Source: Chitinophaga pinensis (GTDB taxonomy: Bacteria; Bacteroidota; Bacteroidia; 2-12-FULL-35-15). From it: a stretch of DNA of 64,000 nucleotides. The DNA lies in the NCBI GenBank assembly GCA_945879015.1, contig CAMCUO010000002.1:30422-94421 (forward strand), read 5' to 3'. A model generated the notes under the pieces. The model searched no databases. It worked only from the letters and a program-made list of their open reading frames with translations, and had not been told where the DNA came from. Below, piece after piece: positions 32,509 through 40,832 of the stretch. Position numbers and translations under genes: made by a program. The first letter of the stretch is position 1. Each line of letters starts with the position of its first letter.

Positions 32509-34215
32509 TTATTGTTTAACAAATCTTTTTGTAACAGATGACTTTCCATCATTCACATTAATTAAATACAAACCATTTTCCAATTCAGAAATACTAATAT
32601 TGTTTTCACCTGATTTTGCATTTGTGATATTTTTAACCAATCTTCCAGTTGCATCAAATAATTTTATAGAAATATTTTTTGATGTAGAAGTGAAATTGAT
32701 GGTGATATTATTTGATGCAGGGTTTGGGTAAATAAATAAATCAGGCGAACTAATATTTGCAGAATTTTGAATACTTGCAAACAATGGTTGTCCACAAGGC
32801 GTAATATTATTATTGAAATAACTTTTAATACTATCTATTCTTGTTTTTAGAACGGCTACACCAGGTAAATTTCCAGGATTTACATAATCTCTACCAAAAA
32901 CATAAGCAAAATCTATTTCTGTTACAGAACCGGGTTGCATTGTGAATGATCCGTATGAACCAATTCCTCTTATGTCACTTGAAGTGGTTCCTAAAATACT
33001 TTGGTCCCAAGGCGATTGAGGTATACCACTTGTTCCAAATCCTAGTGGATCTGAATTCCATGGAAAAATATAATCAGAATTGACACCTGTTAGATAACCA
33101 TTTCCACCATAAGATAAAGGAACTCCGTCTTTCCAAATACCATTCATATAATTATAATATTCTGAAGGAACTGTTGGATTACCATTTTGTGAGCTTGCAG
33201 TATTTACAAAACTTAAAGTCTTGTTCATTCCCAAACGTTCATTATCAACTATTCCATCACCATATCCCATTCCATTTGGAGTTGAATTGGCTGGTTCATC
33301 TAATCCTGTCGGATCAGAAAGTGGTCCTCGTAAAAAAACTACTCCCTCTGCTGGAGCATTTACTCCATAACTTCCTGTTCCTAATGTGTCTCCTTTATAA
33401 AAATAATATGCTCCTCTTGTTACATCTGTACCAAAGTAATCTCCAGCACCTAAATCAATATCGATCCAATTTGAAATTGTTACAGAATTAATTGCAATTG
33501 AACTTTTATTTATGATATCGTAATGAACAAAAATGGTGTTGTACATTGCAGAATCATAACAATAAAAAGAATAGGCTTGCCCAATAATTTCAAGTCCTAA
33601 TTTTGCACCACCCGTTTCTGTATGCACATTTCTGTCATCATTAAAAATAAAAAGAACTGTTTGATTCCCTTTAATCAATGGATAATCTCCATTAAGTGTT
33701 GGGTTATACAGCCCATCACTATTTACATCTACAAAAGGTGCTAGTATTGGAGATTGCCCTAAAGAAACATTTCCGTTTCCAGGCCAGTCTAAAATTATTT
33801 GCGGAATAGTATAACCAACAGGCAAGCCAGTAGTTGAAAAAACAATAAAACTATCAATCGTTGTTTTATAAATTTTCCATACTCGATTCCATTGTGCATC
33901 AGTTGTAGTAGAATAGCTTCCTGGATTCATAACGGGACCTGGCCAAAAATCATTTCCAGTTTGTCGGTATGTTTGAGCTGCTAAATGCAACGAGTTTCCC
34001 GCATCAACTCCACCAATCCACAAGCTATTTACCGCTGGAATATTATTTCCAGAACCTTTTGGAACTTGTAGTCCAAGTGCGTTATAGAAAAGCATTCCAT
34101 CAGCACCAATCCATGCTTTTACATTATTAAGATCTAAATAATTCCCTGAAATTGTTTGCGCATTTGTTGAAACAAAACTTATAATTGTTGCAACTAGTAG
34201 TAATACTTTTTTCAT
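32509..34215 (-). CDS. T9SS type-A cargo, paralogue of the downstream gene's core
   Basis: 568 aa with a signal peptide (~19 residues, TNAQ). The main domain opens with KAWIGADGMLFYNALGLQVPKGSG and contains SLWIGGVDAGNSLHLAAQTYRQTGNDFWPGP, DVNSDGLYNPTLNGDYPLIKGNQ and SEYYNYMNGIWKDG. It is homologous to the middle domain of the gene 11 bp downstream but without propeller repeats. The type-A sorting domain (residues ~495-568) is almost the same at DNA level as that of the upstream LRR gene. Catalytic function is unknown; it is probably a surface or extracellular protein. Confidence 0.85.
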   Translation of the reverse strand: MKKVLLLVATIISFVSTNAQTISGNYLDLNNVKAWIGADGMLFYNALGLQVPKGSGNNIPAVNSLWIGGVDAGNSLHLAAQTYRQTGNDFWPGPVMNPGSYSTTTDAQWNRVWKIYKTTIDSFIVFSTTGLPVGYTIPQIILDWPGNGNVSLGQSPILAPFVDVNSDGLYNPTLNGDYPLIKGNQTVLFIFNDDRNVHTETGGAKLGLEIIGQAYSFYCYDSAMYNTIFVHYDIINKSSIAINSVTISNWIDIDLGAGDYFGTDVTRGAYYFYKGDTLGTGSYGVNAPAEGVVFLRGPLSDPTGLDEPANSTPNGMGYGDGIVDNERLGMNKTLSFVNTASSQNGNPTVPSEYYNYMNGIWKDGVPLSYGGNGYLTGVNSDYIFPWNSDPLGFGTSGIPQSPWDQSILGTTSSDIRGIGSYGSFTMQPGSVTEIDFAYVFGRDYVNPGNLPGVAVLKTRIDSIKSYFNNNITPCGQPLFASIQNSANISSPDLFIYPNPASNNITINFTSTSKNISIKLFDATGRLVKNITNAKSGENNISISELENGLYLINVNDGKSSVTKRFVKQ

Positions 34216-34245
34216 AATATTTTATTTTTAAATCAGAGGATGATT

Positions 34246-37203
34246 TTATTGTTTAACAAATCTTTTTGTAACAGATGATTTTCCATCATTCACATTAATT
34301 AAATACAACCCATTTTCTAATTCAGAAACATTAATTGTGTTTTCTCCCGATTTTGCATTCTCTATATTTTTTACCAATCTTCCGGTAGCATCATAAATTT
34401 TTATAGAATTATTTTTTGATGCAGAGTTGAATTTGATATTTACAAATTCAGAAGCAGGGTTAGGATAAATATTTACACCATCTTCAATTCCTGAATCATC
34501 AACTATTTCTGTTGTATAAGGTCTGAATGCATTAATTGTTGTGTTTGTTATTACAGCTTCGTTATAATCAAAATAGATATAAGCAGTATTGTAAATTTGT
34601 GTCAAAACTCCTAAGCCAGTTTTTGGTTTTATACGATATTGAATATACCCTTGTGAGCTATCTACATTTACTGTACTATCTACTAACATAATATTTGGAA
34701 AACGAACAGTTAAAATATTCCCATTTAAAGAAACAGTGTTTATTTCGTGACTTGCATCCATAAACTGAAATGTAGTTAAGTCTAAATTCGAATCCAATGT
34801 ATCTTCAATATGAATATTAATTGCAGGTGCTGTTCCTGTATTTTGAAAATGAACTGTGTAAGTGAAATAATCTGAATAATCCATTGGAACTAATTCAGGA
34901 TATGTTTCTTTTAAATTTGGATCGTGAGAATTCACCACTTCATAACATAAATCATAACTATTGTTTGTTGGGTAATTGTCGCCACCAACAGGAGTCACAT
35001 CAACATAAACACAAATAATTGCTCCAGCTGTTGCATTTGTATCAGTTGTAAACAACATTCCAAATGCCGTATTATTATTTATTGTAGCAAAATCAGAAAT
35101 AGTATAAGAATATACCGTGCCTGAAATTGTAGGAGTTAGTGAACCAGCAGAAGGACCATTAAATGTAACTGGACCTGTAACTTCAATATTTACTTGCCCG
35201 CTCATTCCCGCAGCACAATTTAAATTATAAATGTGACTTAAGTCTCCTGCTTTTATTCTCAGATGATGTTGTTCTCCAGGAAATGCCCATCCATATTTTG
35301 TAACGGATTGTACTCCCAAATCAAATCCAGGTTTACAATTGAAATTAAAATTTACATCAGTTGTTAAAGGATTTGTATATGTTGAAACTGTGGAGTCTAC
35401 ACCAGGATTTAAGCATTGTGGTGTATACGGGAATCCAGCTGTATCAACAATTACTGTGTATGTTCCAGCAGGTTTTGGGAAATCATAAATTCCATTGATT
35501 GCTGTATATGTTTGGCTCAACAACGTTCCTAAGCTATCATATAATTTTATAGGAAGATTTTTTAATCTGAAGTCCAGACTATCTTTTAAACAATCGGAAT
35601 TATTATCGATATAAGTGAATCCTACTACTCCAACTGATCCAGTACAATTGTATGGATTATTTACAAAATCTCCAGTAACGCACAAATACATTTCTAGCAT
35701 TAGTGAATCCATGGCTGGAATATAGTTTGGTAAACAGGTAAATGGATTTGATGAAATGTCAAAAGAAATAATTGAATTTGGAAAAATTGGAAAACAATTA
35801 ATCATATTGTTCGAAGAATTAAAATAAACCAATCCATCAGGAAGAGAAGGCAAGTCGGTTAAATTATTATTATAACAGTATAGCATTTGTAATGAAGTTG
35901 GGAGAGAAGGTAAAATTGTAAGTGAATTTGCCCCGCATTTTAAAAAAGATAAGGATGCTGGTAAAGTCGGCAGACTATCAAGTGTGCAGTTTTCGCACCA
36001 TAAGTTAGACAATGAAGCTAACGATGGTAGACTATCCAAAGGATTCGATGAACAATATAAAGTATTTAATGAACTAGGAAGTGTTGGAAGCGAATTCATC
36101 AAATTATATGAGCAGTCTAGATAAGTTAATGAAGGAGGTAATGTTGGTAAGGCAGGCGAAGAATTATGTGTGCAAATAAGTTCTGTTAATGAACTAGGTA
36201 AAGTAGGCAAACTAGGAAGTGGGTTGTAGCTACAATTTAAATATGTCAATACTCCCGGAAGGGTAGGTAAGTTTGGCAACAAATTGGTGTTGCAATCCAA
36301 ATAGTTTAGTGAAAAGGGCAAGCTAGGTAAAACAGGTAATTGATTGCTGTTACATTTTAATATCGATAGTGCACCAGGTAATGTTGGGAGAATTGTAATT
36401 AAATTATTGCTGCAAACCAAATTTGTTAATGAGGTAGGTAAAGTTGGGAGTGTTGTCAAAACATTAAAATCACAAATTAAACTTTGAAGTGATGAAGGCA
36501 ATGCTGGTAGAGCAGAAATATTGTTATTGCTACATGTTAAGTCAGTTAGCGAGCTAGGTAATGATGGTAATGAATCTAAGTTATTGACTACACAATTTAA
36601 TGTAGTTAATGAAGTTGGAAGTGTAGGTAGGCTATCCAATTCATTATTTCCACACATTATTGTTGTAATGGATGATGGAAGTATAGGCAATATAGTTAAT
36701 AAGTTTCCAGCACAACGTAATTCTGTTAAAGAGATAGGTAGTGTTGGCAAACTAACTAGTTGGTTGTTTTCACAATTTAATGTTGTCAGAGTAGTTGGTA
36801 ATGTTGGAATTGAGGGAAGCGAATTTTGATTGCAATTCAAATTTGTTATTGCTGTTGGAAATGAATCAATCCAAACTAAATAATTGACATTGCACAATAG
36901 AGTTTGGAGTGTGCTGGGTAAATTTTCGAGTGTGTCTAAACGATTGTAAGAACAATCTAAACTTTGTAAGGAAGTGAAATATTTAATTCCTGTTAACTTA
37001 TAGATAGTATCATTCGAAACATTCATAGACGTTAATGATGTAACATTTATATCTGTCGTGTCCATTTGATTTCCAACCATAGCCGAAGGAATGTTTATAG
37101 TTAGCCAGTTCACGAAATTTGAATCAGGAATAGTTACATACGATTGTGCTTTTAAAGAAAAACTTGCAATCAGTAGTAGGATGATCAGCGTAAATTTTTT
37201 CAT
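34246..37203 (-). CDS. Secreted leucine-rich-repeat protein with T9SS type-A domain
   Basis: 985 aa. Signal peptide (1-19), a short cap (IPDSNFVNWLTINIPSAM), then twenty leucine-rich repeats at residues ~92-490. All but one (19 aa) are 20 residues: LPTLPTSLTTLNCENNQLVS with a nearly invariant Cys at position 13. The LPxLP-xSL form resembles the short LPX-type LRRs of YopM/IpaH effectors. A Cys-containing linker follows, then a carrier-type beta domain (YIDNNSDCLKDSLDFRLKNLPIKLYDSLG), a DUF11-like repeat (YTVHFQNTGTAPAINIHIEDTLDSNLDL) and a type-A sorting domain. It is the first of three co-directional cargo genes (gaps 30 and 11 bp). It is probably a surface binding protein. Confidence 0.9.
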   Translation of the reverse strand: MKKFTLIILLLIASFSLKAQSYVTIPDSNFVNWLTINIPSAMVGNQMDTTDINVTSLTSMNVSNDTIYKLTGIKYFTSLQSLDCSYNRLDTLENLPSTLQTLLCNVNYLVWIDSFPTAITNLNCNQNSLPSIPTLPTTLTTLNCENNQLVSLPTLPISLTELRCAGNLLTILPILPSSITTIMCGNNELDSLPTLPTSLTTLNCVVNNLDSLPSLPSSLTDLTCSNNNISALPALPSSLQSLICDFNVLTTLPTLPTSLTNLVCSNNLITILPTLPGALSILKCNSNQLPVLPSLPFSLNYLDCNTNLLPNLPTLPGVLTYLNCSYNPLPSLPTLPSSLTELICTHNSSPALPTLPPSLTYLDCSYNLMNSLPTLPSSLNTLYCSSNPLDSLPSLASLSNLWCENCTLDSLPTLPASLSFLKCGANSLTILPSLPTSLQMLYCYNNNLTDLPSLPDGLVYFNSSNNMINCFPIFPNSIISFDISSNPFTCLPNYIPAMDSLMLEMYLCVTGDFVNNPYNCTGSVGVVGFTYIDNNSDCLKDSLDFRLKNLPIKLYDSLGTLLSQTYTAINGIYDFPKPAGTYTVIVDTAGFPYTPQCLNPGVDSTVSTYTNPLTTDVNFNFNCKPGFDLGVQSVTKYGWAFPGEQHHLRIKAGDLSHIYNLNCAAGMSGQVNIEVTGPVTFNGPSAGSLTPTISGTVYSYTISDFATINNNTAFGMLFTTDTNATAGAIICVYVDVTPVGGDNYPTNNSYDLCYEVVNSHDPNLKETYPELVPMDYSDYFTYTVHFQNTGTAPAINIHIEDTLDSNLDLTTFQFMDASHEINTVSLNGNILTVRFPNIMLVDSTVNVDSSQGYIQYRIKPKTGLGVLTQIYNTAYIYFDYNEAVITNTTINAFRPYTTEIVDDSGIEDGVNIYPNPASEFVNIKFNSASKNNSIKIYDATGRLVKNIENAKSGENTINVSELENGLYLINVNDGKSSVTKRFVKQ

Positions 37204-37795
37204 TAGAATGATTTTTGTAAAATGGAGGGATGATTCTATTTGCGTGTTACGTGAATTTAAATTTTAATGTTGTGCTATTTTATCTTTATCTATTAAGCGG
37301 TTGAATTTGATTTGTTAATGGTTGATTTTTGTCTTTTTAAATGTGCCCTAGCTTAGCTTGTTGCCGAACAACATCCCCATGTTTCATGCAACAAGCCGAG
37401 CCAAAGCATTTAACTGATACAAACCTACTTCATAAAAACGCCCTTCATTTAGCATATTAAGTCTATTATATACATGTCAAAAACGAGTACTATTCCTTGT
37501 AAGTATTGATATTGTTTAATTTATATACTTATAATTATACATGTGAAGCCTTTTTTCATCTTTTCGTATATTTATACATGTCTAAATCATAATTAATTGA
37601 GTAAATAATCCTAAAATGACTATGATATCTAATAAATAATAAGTAATTTAGATACTTGTCGTGTGTTATTTATCTTTGTAAGTATTGTATATAAAGACAA
37701 ATGAGAAAGTCTTTACGATAATACACGAAATATTACAGCTATATATTGATACTTTACTAGCATAAGGAATAAAACAAATTATCCCAAAAATATAC
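37204..37795. other. Long divergent intergenic region with repeated motifs
   Basis: No gene is visible in 592 bp. It holds a hairpin GCTTGTTGC (37356-37364) / GCAACAAGC (37388-37396) whose loop contains AACAACATCCCCATGT. It also has four copies of ATACATGT (37470, 37537, 37574, 37792), the last including the ATG of the next gene, and TTGTAAGTATTG twice (37498, 37677). It is a likely regulatory region for both flanking genes. Confidence 0.6.
37367..37382 (-). promoter_or_regulatory. Shared upstream motif ACATGGGGATGTTGTT (copy 1)
   Basis: Minus-strand motif 164 bp before the LRR-gene start. The identical 16-mer is found at 39715-39730, ~156 bp before the small membrane-protein gene. AGGTTTGT precedes both. 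Confidence 0.45.
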
Positions 37796-39346
37796 ATGTC
37801 AAACACCGCTTCTGATCATTTGTTTAAATTGATAAAATCACTGAATAAATCGGAGAAACGCTATTTTAGTTTGTATGCTTCTCGTCATACACTCGGAGAA
37901 AAGAACAATTATGCGATTTTGTTTGAGGCAATCGACAAGCAAATAGAGTATGATGAAGATGCCTTACTTAAGCAATTTAAAAAAGAAGCCTTCATCAATA
38001 AATTTTCCATTACTAAAGCAAGATTGTACAATGTTGTTCTAAATAGTTTAACCGCTTTTCATTCTGCTAGTTCAATTGACGCTCAATTAAAACGCGATTT
38101 ACATTGCGCTGAAATTTTATATAAAAAAACCTTGTATGAACAGTGTACTAAAATGCTTTCAAGTACAAAAAAAGTCGCTACGCGTTTCGAACGACATTCT
38201 TCCTTGCTAGAAATTAGTTTGTGGGAGAAAAAATTGATGGAGACAGAGAATTATGCTGGTAAAAAGGATGCTGATATCTTGTTGATGTTAGAAGCAGATG
38301 ATTTGATTGGTGAAAAGATTAAAAACTTTAACGAATACTGGAATATTAAAAGTCGCTTCTTTTCTATATTAAATAAGCAAGGAAAAGTGCGGAATGATGA
38401 AGAGTTATTGAAGTTCAAAAAGATTATTGATAATACCTTATTAAAAGGTGAACACAAGGCATTGTCTACCGAAACGCGCTACCTTTTCTTTCATATTTAT
38501 AGTGCGTATTATTTTGGAATAGGAGATTATAAAAAGAGCCATGAAAATTTGGTGAAGAACGTTCAGCTTATTGAAGAACATCCTGATATTTTTAAAGAAG
38601 AGCCCAATATTTATTTTTCGGTTTTAACTAATGAGATTTATGTTGGTAGTCAGCTGAAGAAATACAAAGAAGTATATGCTAGTTTAAAAAAATTGCGTTC
38701 TTCTTTGGTGCAGTTTGAAAATGGTAAGAATGAAGATTTAGAAGTGAAGCTATTTTCCAGTGCAACAAGTATTGAGTTGTCGATTTATATGCAAACTGGG
38801 GAATTTGAAAAAGGCTTGGAGTTAGCTCCGAAAATAGAGGAGAAGTTAGCAAAGTATCCAGGAAAGTTTACAAAATTGAGAGAGGCGTATTTCTATTTTA
38901 ACATGTCGGCCATGTTTTTTGGTGCCGAAAAATATACACATGCATTAAAGTGGATTAATAAATTACTGAACAGTCCGAATTTTGAAGAGAGTGAAAATAT
39001 TTATTGTTTTGCGCAAATCATGAGTTTGATTATTCATATCGAGTTAAAGCACGATGATTTTGTTCCACATGCATTTAAGAGTGTTCACCGTTATTTAAGT
39101 TCTCGAAATAAGGTTTACAAATTCGAGACAGTTATAATGGAGTTTATTGGTAAAATTTTAAAGACTACCAAACGTGAAGAGCAAAACAAGTACTATAAAG
39201 AATTAAAAAATGCCTTGTTCGATTTAAAAGCCGATTCGTTTGAACGTGCAGCTTTTGAATATTTTGATTTTATTTCTTGGGCGGAAAGTAAAATACAACG
39301 TGTACCATTTAGGGTAATTGTAGAAGAAACCACGGGGATGAAATAA
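37796..39346 (+). CDS. Large helical protein of unknown function (TPR-like)
   Basis: 516 aa, no signal peptide or membrane segment, so cytoplasmic. Predicted almost entirely helical with repeated A-x-x-x-Y/L-x-x-G patterns (YFGIGDYKKSHENLVKNVQLIEEHP, MQTGEFEKGLELAPKIEEKLAKYP, YFNMSAMFFGAEKYTHALKWINKLL), like degenerate TPRs. The N-terminus MSNTASDHLFKLIKSLNKSEKRYFSLYASRH is a recognisable opening of a conserved but uncharacterised Bacteroidota family. The ATG overlaps an ATACATGT repeat that occurs three more times upstream, which may serve control. It is monocistronic. Confidence 0.75.
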   Translation: MSNTASDHLFKLIKSLNKSEKRYFSLYASRHTLGEKNNYAILFEAIDKQIEYDEDALLKQFKKEAFINKFSITKARLYNVVLNSLTAFHSASSIDAQLKRDLHCAEILYKKTLYEQCTKMLSSTKKVATRFERHSSLLEISLWEKKLMETENYAGKKDADILLMLEADDLIGEKIKNFNEYWNIKSRFFSILNKQGKVRNDEELLKFKKIIDNTLLKGEHKALSTETRYLFFHIYSAYYFGIGDYKKSHENLVKNVQLIEEHPDIFKEEPNIYFSVLTNEIYVGSQLKKYKEVYASLKKLRSSLVQFENGKNEDLEVKLFSSATSIELSIYMQTGEFEKGLELAPKIEEKLAKYPGKFTKLREAYFYFNMSAMFFGAEKYTHALKWINKLLNSPNFEESENIYCFAQIMSLIIHIELKHDDFVPHAFKSVHRYLSSRNKVYKFETVIMEFIGKILKTTKREEQNKYYKELKNALFDLKADSFERAAFEYFDFISWAESKIQRVPFRVIVEETTGMK

Positions 39347-39360
39347 GGTGTGACTGTATT

Positions 39361-39400
39361 AAAAAGTAAGAGCGATACCTGCTCTCAAAGGTACCGCTCT
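39361..39400 (-). terminator. Terminator for the small membrane-protein gene
   Basis: On the minus strand AGAGCGGTACC pairs with GGTATCGCTCT (one G-T pair), followed by TACTTTTTAA. It lies ~34 bp after the stop of the 41-aa gene and supports that gene being real. It also ends just after the convergent plus-strand gene. Confidence 0.7.
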
Positions 39401-39433
39401 CGGGGTCTAAACTAAACAAACAAAAATGAAATT

Positions 39434-39559
39434 CTAGAATGCGTTATAGATGCTCAAGAATATAATTGATACTGTAGCAATCGCTAAAAAAATGGTTACG
39501 GTTCCTATACCATCCTGGTGGTATGTATGTCCGTGTCGATTTGATGTTTTCCTGTTCAT
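39434..39559 (-). CDS. Small single-span membrane protein (41 aa)
   Basis: Minus-strand frame: ATG, a basic/His-rich head (MNRKTSNRHGHTYHQDG), then one hydrophobic helix (IGTVTIFLAIATVSIIFLS) and a short tail IYNAF before TAG. This is the typical layout of a small inner-membrane protein. An in-frame upstream ATG at 39604 would give 56 aa (MATALLDFNNLNSKA added). A rho-independent terminator follows and a 16-bp motif shared with the LRR operon lies upstream. It is on the same strand as, and downstream of, the LytTR response regulator gene. Function unknown. Confidence 0.6.
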   Translation of the reverse strand: MNRKTSNRHGHTYHQDGIGTVTIFLAIATVSIIFLSIYNAF

Positions 39560-39643
39560 GGCTTTTGAATTTAAATTGTTAAAATCGAGCAGTGCTGTTG
39601 CCATCTTATTAAAGTTTTTAATTTCTTATTTATATCGTTTCCC

Positions 39644-39663
39644 CCTGCCTGCCTGCCGGCAGG
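39644..39663. repeat. CCTGCCTGCCGGCAGG palindrome
   Basis: Intact GC-rich palindrome in AT-rich surroundings, same family as 5672 and 12855. Confidence 0.75.
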
Positions 39664-39714
39664 TTTCAGGATATTTTTTTTTAAGTAAGGTGTGGTCGGT
39701 TTGCCAATTAATAA

Positions 39715-39730
39715 AACAACATCCCCATGT
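39715..39730 (-). promoter_or_regulatory. Shared upstream motif ACATGGGGATGTTGTT (copy 2)
   Basis: Exact 16-bp match to 37367-37382. It is flanked by the direct repeat GCCAATTAAT (39702-39711 and 39731-39740), and AGGTTTGT is upstream (39747-39754 as ACAAACCT). Confidence 0.45.
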
Positions 39731-39897
39731 GCCAATTAATTTTGTTACAAACCTCCCAACACCTGCTCTTGTTATGTAATCAATATTTGAATGAACTTCT
39801 GACCAATATTACGACACAAAAAGGCATAAGTACACCCACAATGAGTAAATGGCAGGTTCACTTATTTAATGGTAGGAATTAGAATTTAAGTGGTTTT

Positions 39898-40647
39898 CTA
39901 TAAATGGGATAGTTTTTCAAGGAAATCGGTTTTATTACGTCTAGAGACCTCAACCTGCGAGTTGTCGATCATTACAACGTATCCGCCTTCTCCTTTTATG
40001 TACTTTTTTACGTGCTCGAGGTTGATTAAGTGGGAGCGGTGGACGCGGAAAAAGTTGTCATCGGTAAACATTTGCTCATATTCTCCCAAGGTACGAGAGG
40101 CAATGATTTTTTTACCGTTAGTAAGGATAAAAAAGGTGTAATTCCCATCTGAATCGCAGCGGATAATATCAGAAAGGTTAATGAAAATTAATCCATCTCC
40201 GTCAGGAATCCCTACTTTTTTAAGTTTGTTTTCGGGTCTAACATTCGATAAAAGGGTTTTAAATTGTTTGTCGAGTGTAGTTTTTTGTCCACGATACTCT
40301 TCAAAACGTTTTACCGCACCTATAAGCTCTTCTGGATCGATTGGTTTTAAAATATAATCGATGGCACTAAATTTAATTGCTTTAATAGCATAATGGTCGT
40401 ATGCTGTAGTAAAAATAATATTGAAATTTATATTTTTAAATTTTTCTAATAAGTCAAATGCATTTCCATTAGGCATTTCAATGTCTAAAAAAACCAAATC
40501 AGGTTCTTTGTTTGTAATTGCTTCAAATGCACTTAACATTGAATCTACTTTTGCAACCACTTCAATTTGTTTGCAATTTTTTTCAATCATTTTAGACAAT
40601 GATTCGCGTGCGCCTAATTCATCATCTACTATTATAGCTTTTATCAT
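39898..40647 (-). CDS. LytTR-family response regulator
   Basis: 249-aa transcriptional regulator. The receiver domain (1-~120) has the acidic pocket VDDE, the phospho-acceptor Asp55 in LVFLDIEMPNGNAF, the Thr of IIFTTAYDHYAIKA and the Lys of DYILKPIDPEELI. The C-terminal LytTR DNA-binding domain (~145-249) shows IIRCDSDGNYTFFILTNGKKIIASRTLGEYEQMF and FFRVHRSHLINLEHVKKYIKGEGGYVVM. It is the expected partner of the LytS-type kinase 185 bp upstream on the same strand. LytTR proteins bind repeated direct sites; targets are not visible here. Confidence 0.94.
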   Translation of the reverse strand: MIKAIIVDDELGARESLSKMIEKNCKQIEVVAKVDSMLSAFEAITNKEPDLVFLDIEMPNGNAFDLLEKFKNINFNIIFTTAYDHYAIKAIKFSAIDYILKPIDPEELIGAVKRFEEYRGQKTTLDKQFKTLLSNVRPENKLKKVGIPDGDGLIFINLSDIIRCDSDGNYTFFILTNGKKIIASRTLGEYEQMFTDDNFFRVHRSHLINLEHVKKYIKGEGGYVVMIDNSQVEVSRRNKTDFLEKLSHL

Positions 40648-40665
40648 ATACTACTAAGAATTGCG

Positions 40666-40780
40666 CCCGCCCGACCGGATGGCTGACTATTTTATTTTTT
40701 ATCCCCGTTTCGGTCATTCGGGCGGGAATTTTTCCGCCCTTCGATAAGTCTGCTTCAACGCAGAATACTCAGGGTGACAA
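40666..40780. repeat. Composite of two palindromic repeats
   Basis: CCCGCCCGACCG (40666-40677) faces CGGTC-ATT-CGGGCGGG (40711-40726). Directly after comes a half copy of the CTTCGA...TCTGCTTCAACGCAGA...CTCAG element (40737-40780). Both fill the gap between sensor kinase and response regulator. Confidence 0.65.
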
Positions 40781-40832
40781 TTAATTATAATTACGAATAC
40801 TAATGTACTATTTATCTATCAAACGCTTTTAA

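Noticed and set aside
35733..36930. Regular ~60-bp periodicity that could suggest a CRISPR or DNA satellite
   Set aside because: It is the coding DNA of 20-residue leucine-rich repeats in one open frame, with no spacers or cas genes.
39450..39779. Plus-strand frame of 109 codons
   Set aside because: It runs through the GC-rich palindrome (LPACRQVSG) and lies opposite the better-supported small membrane-protein gene and terminator.
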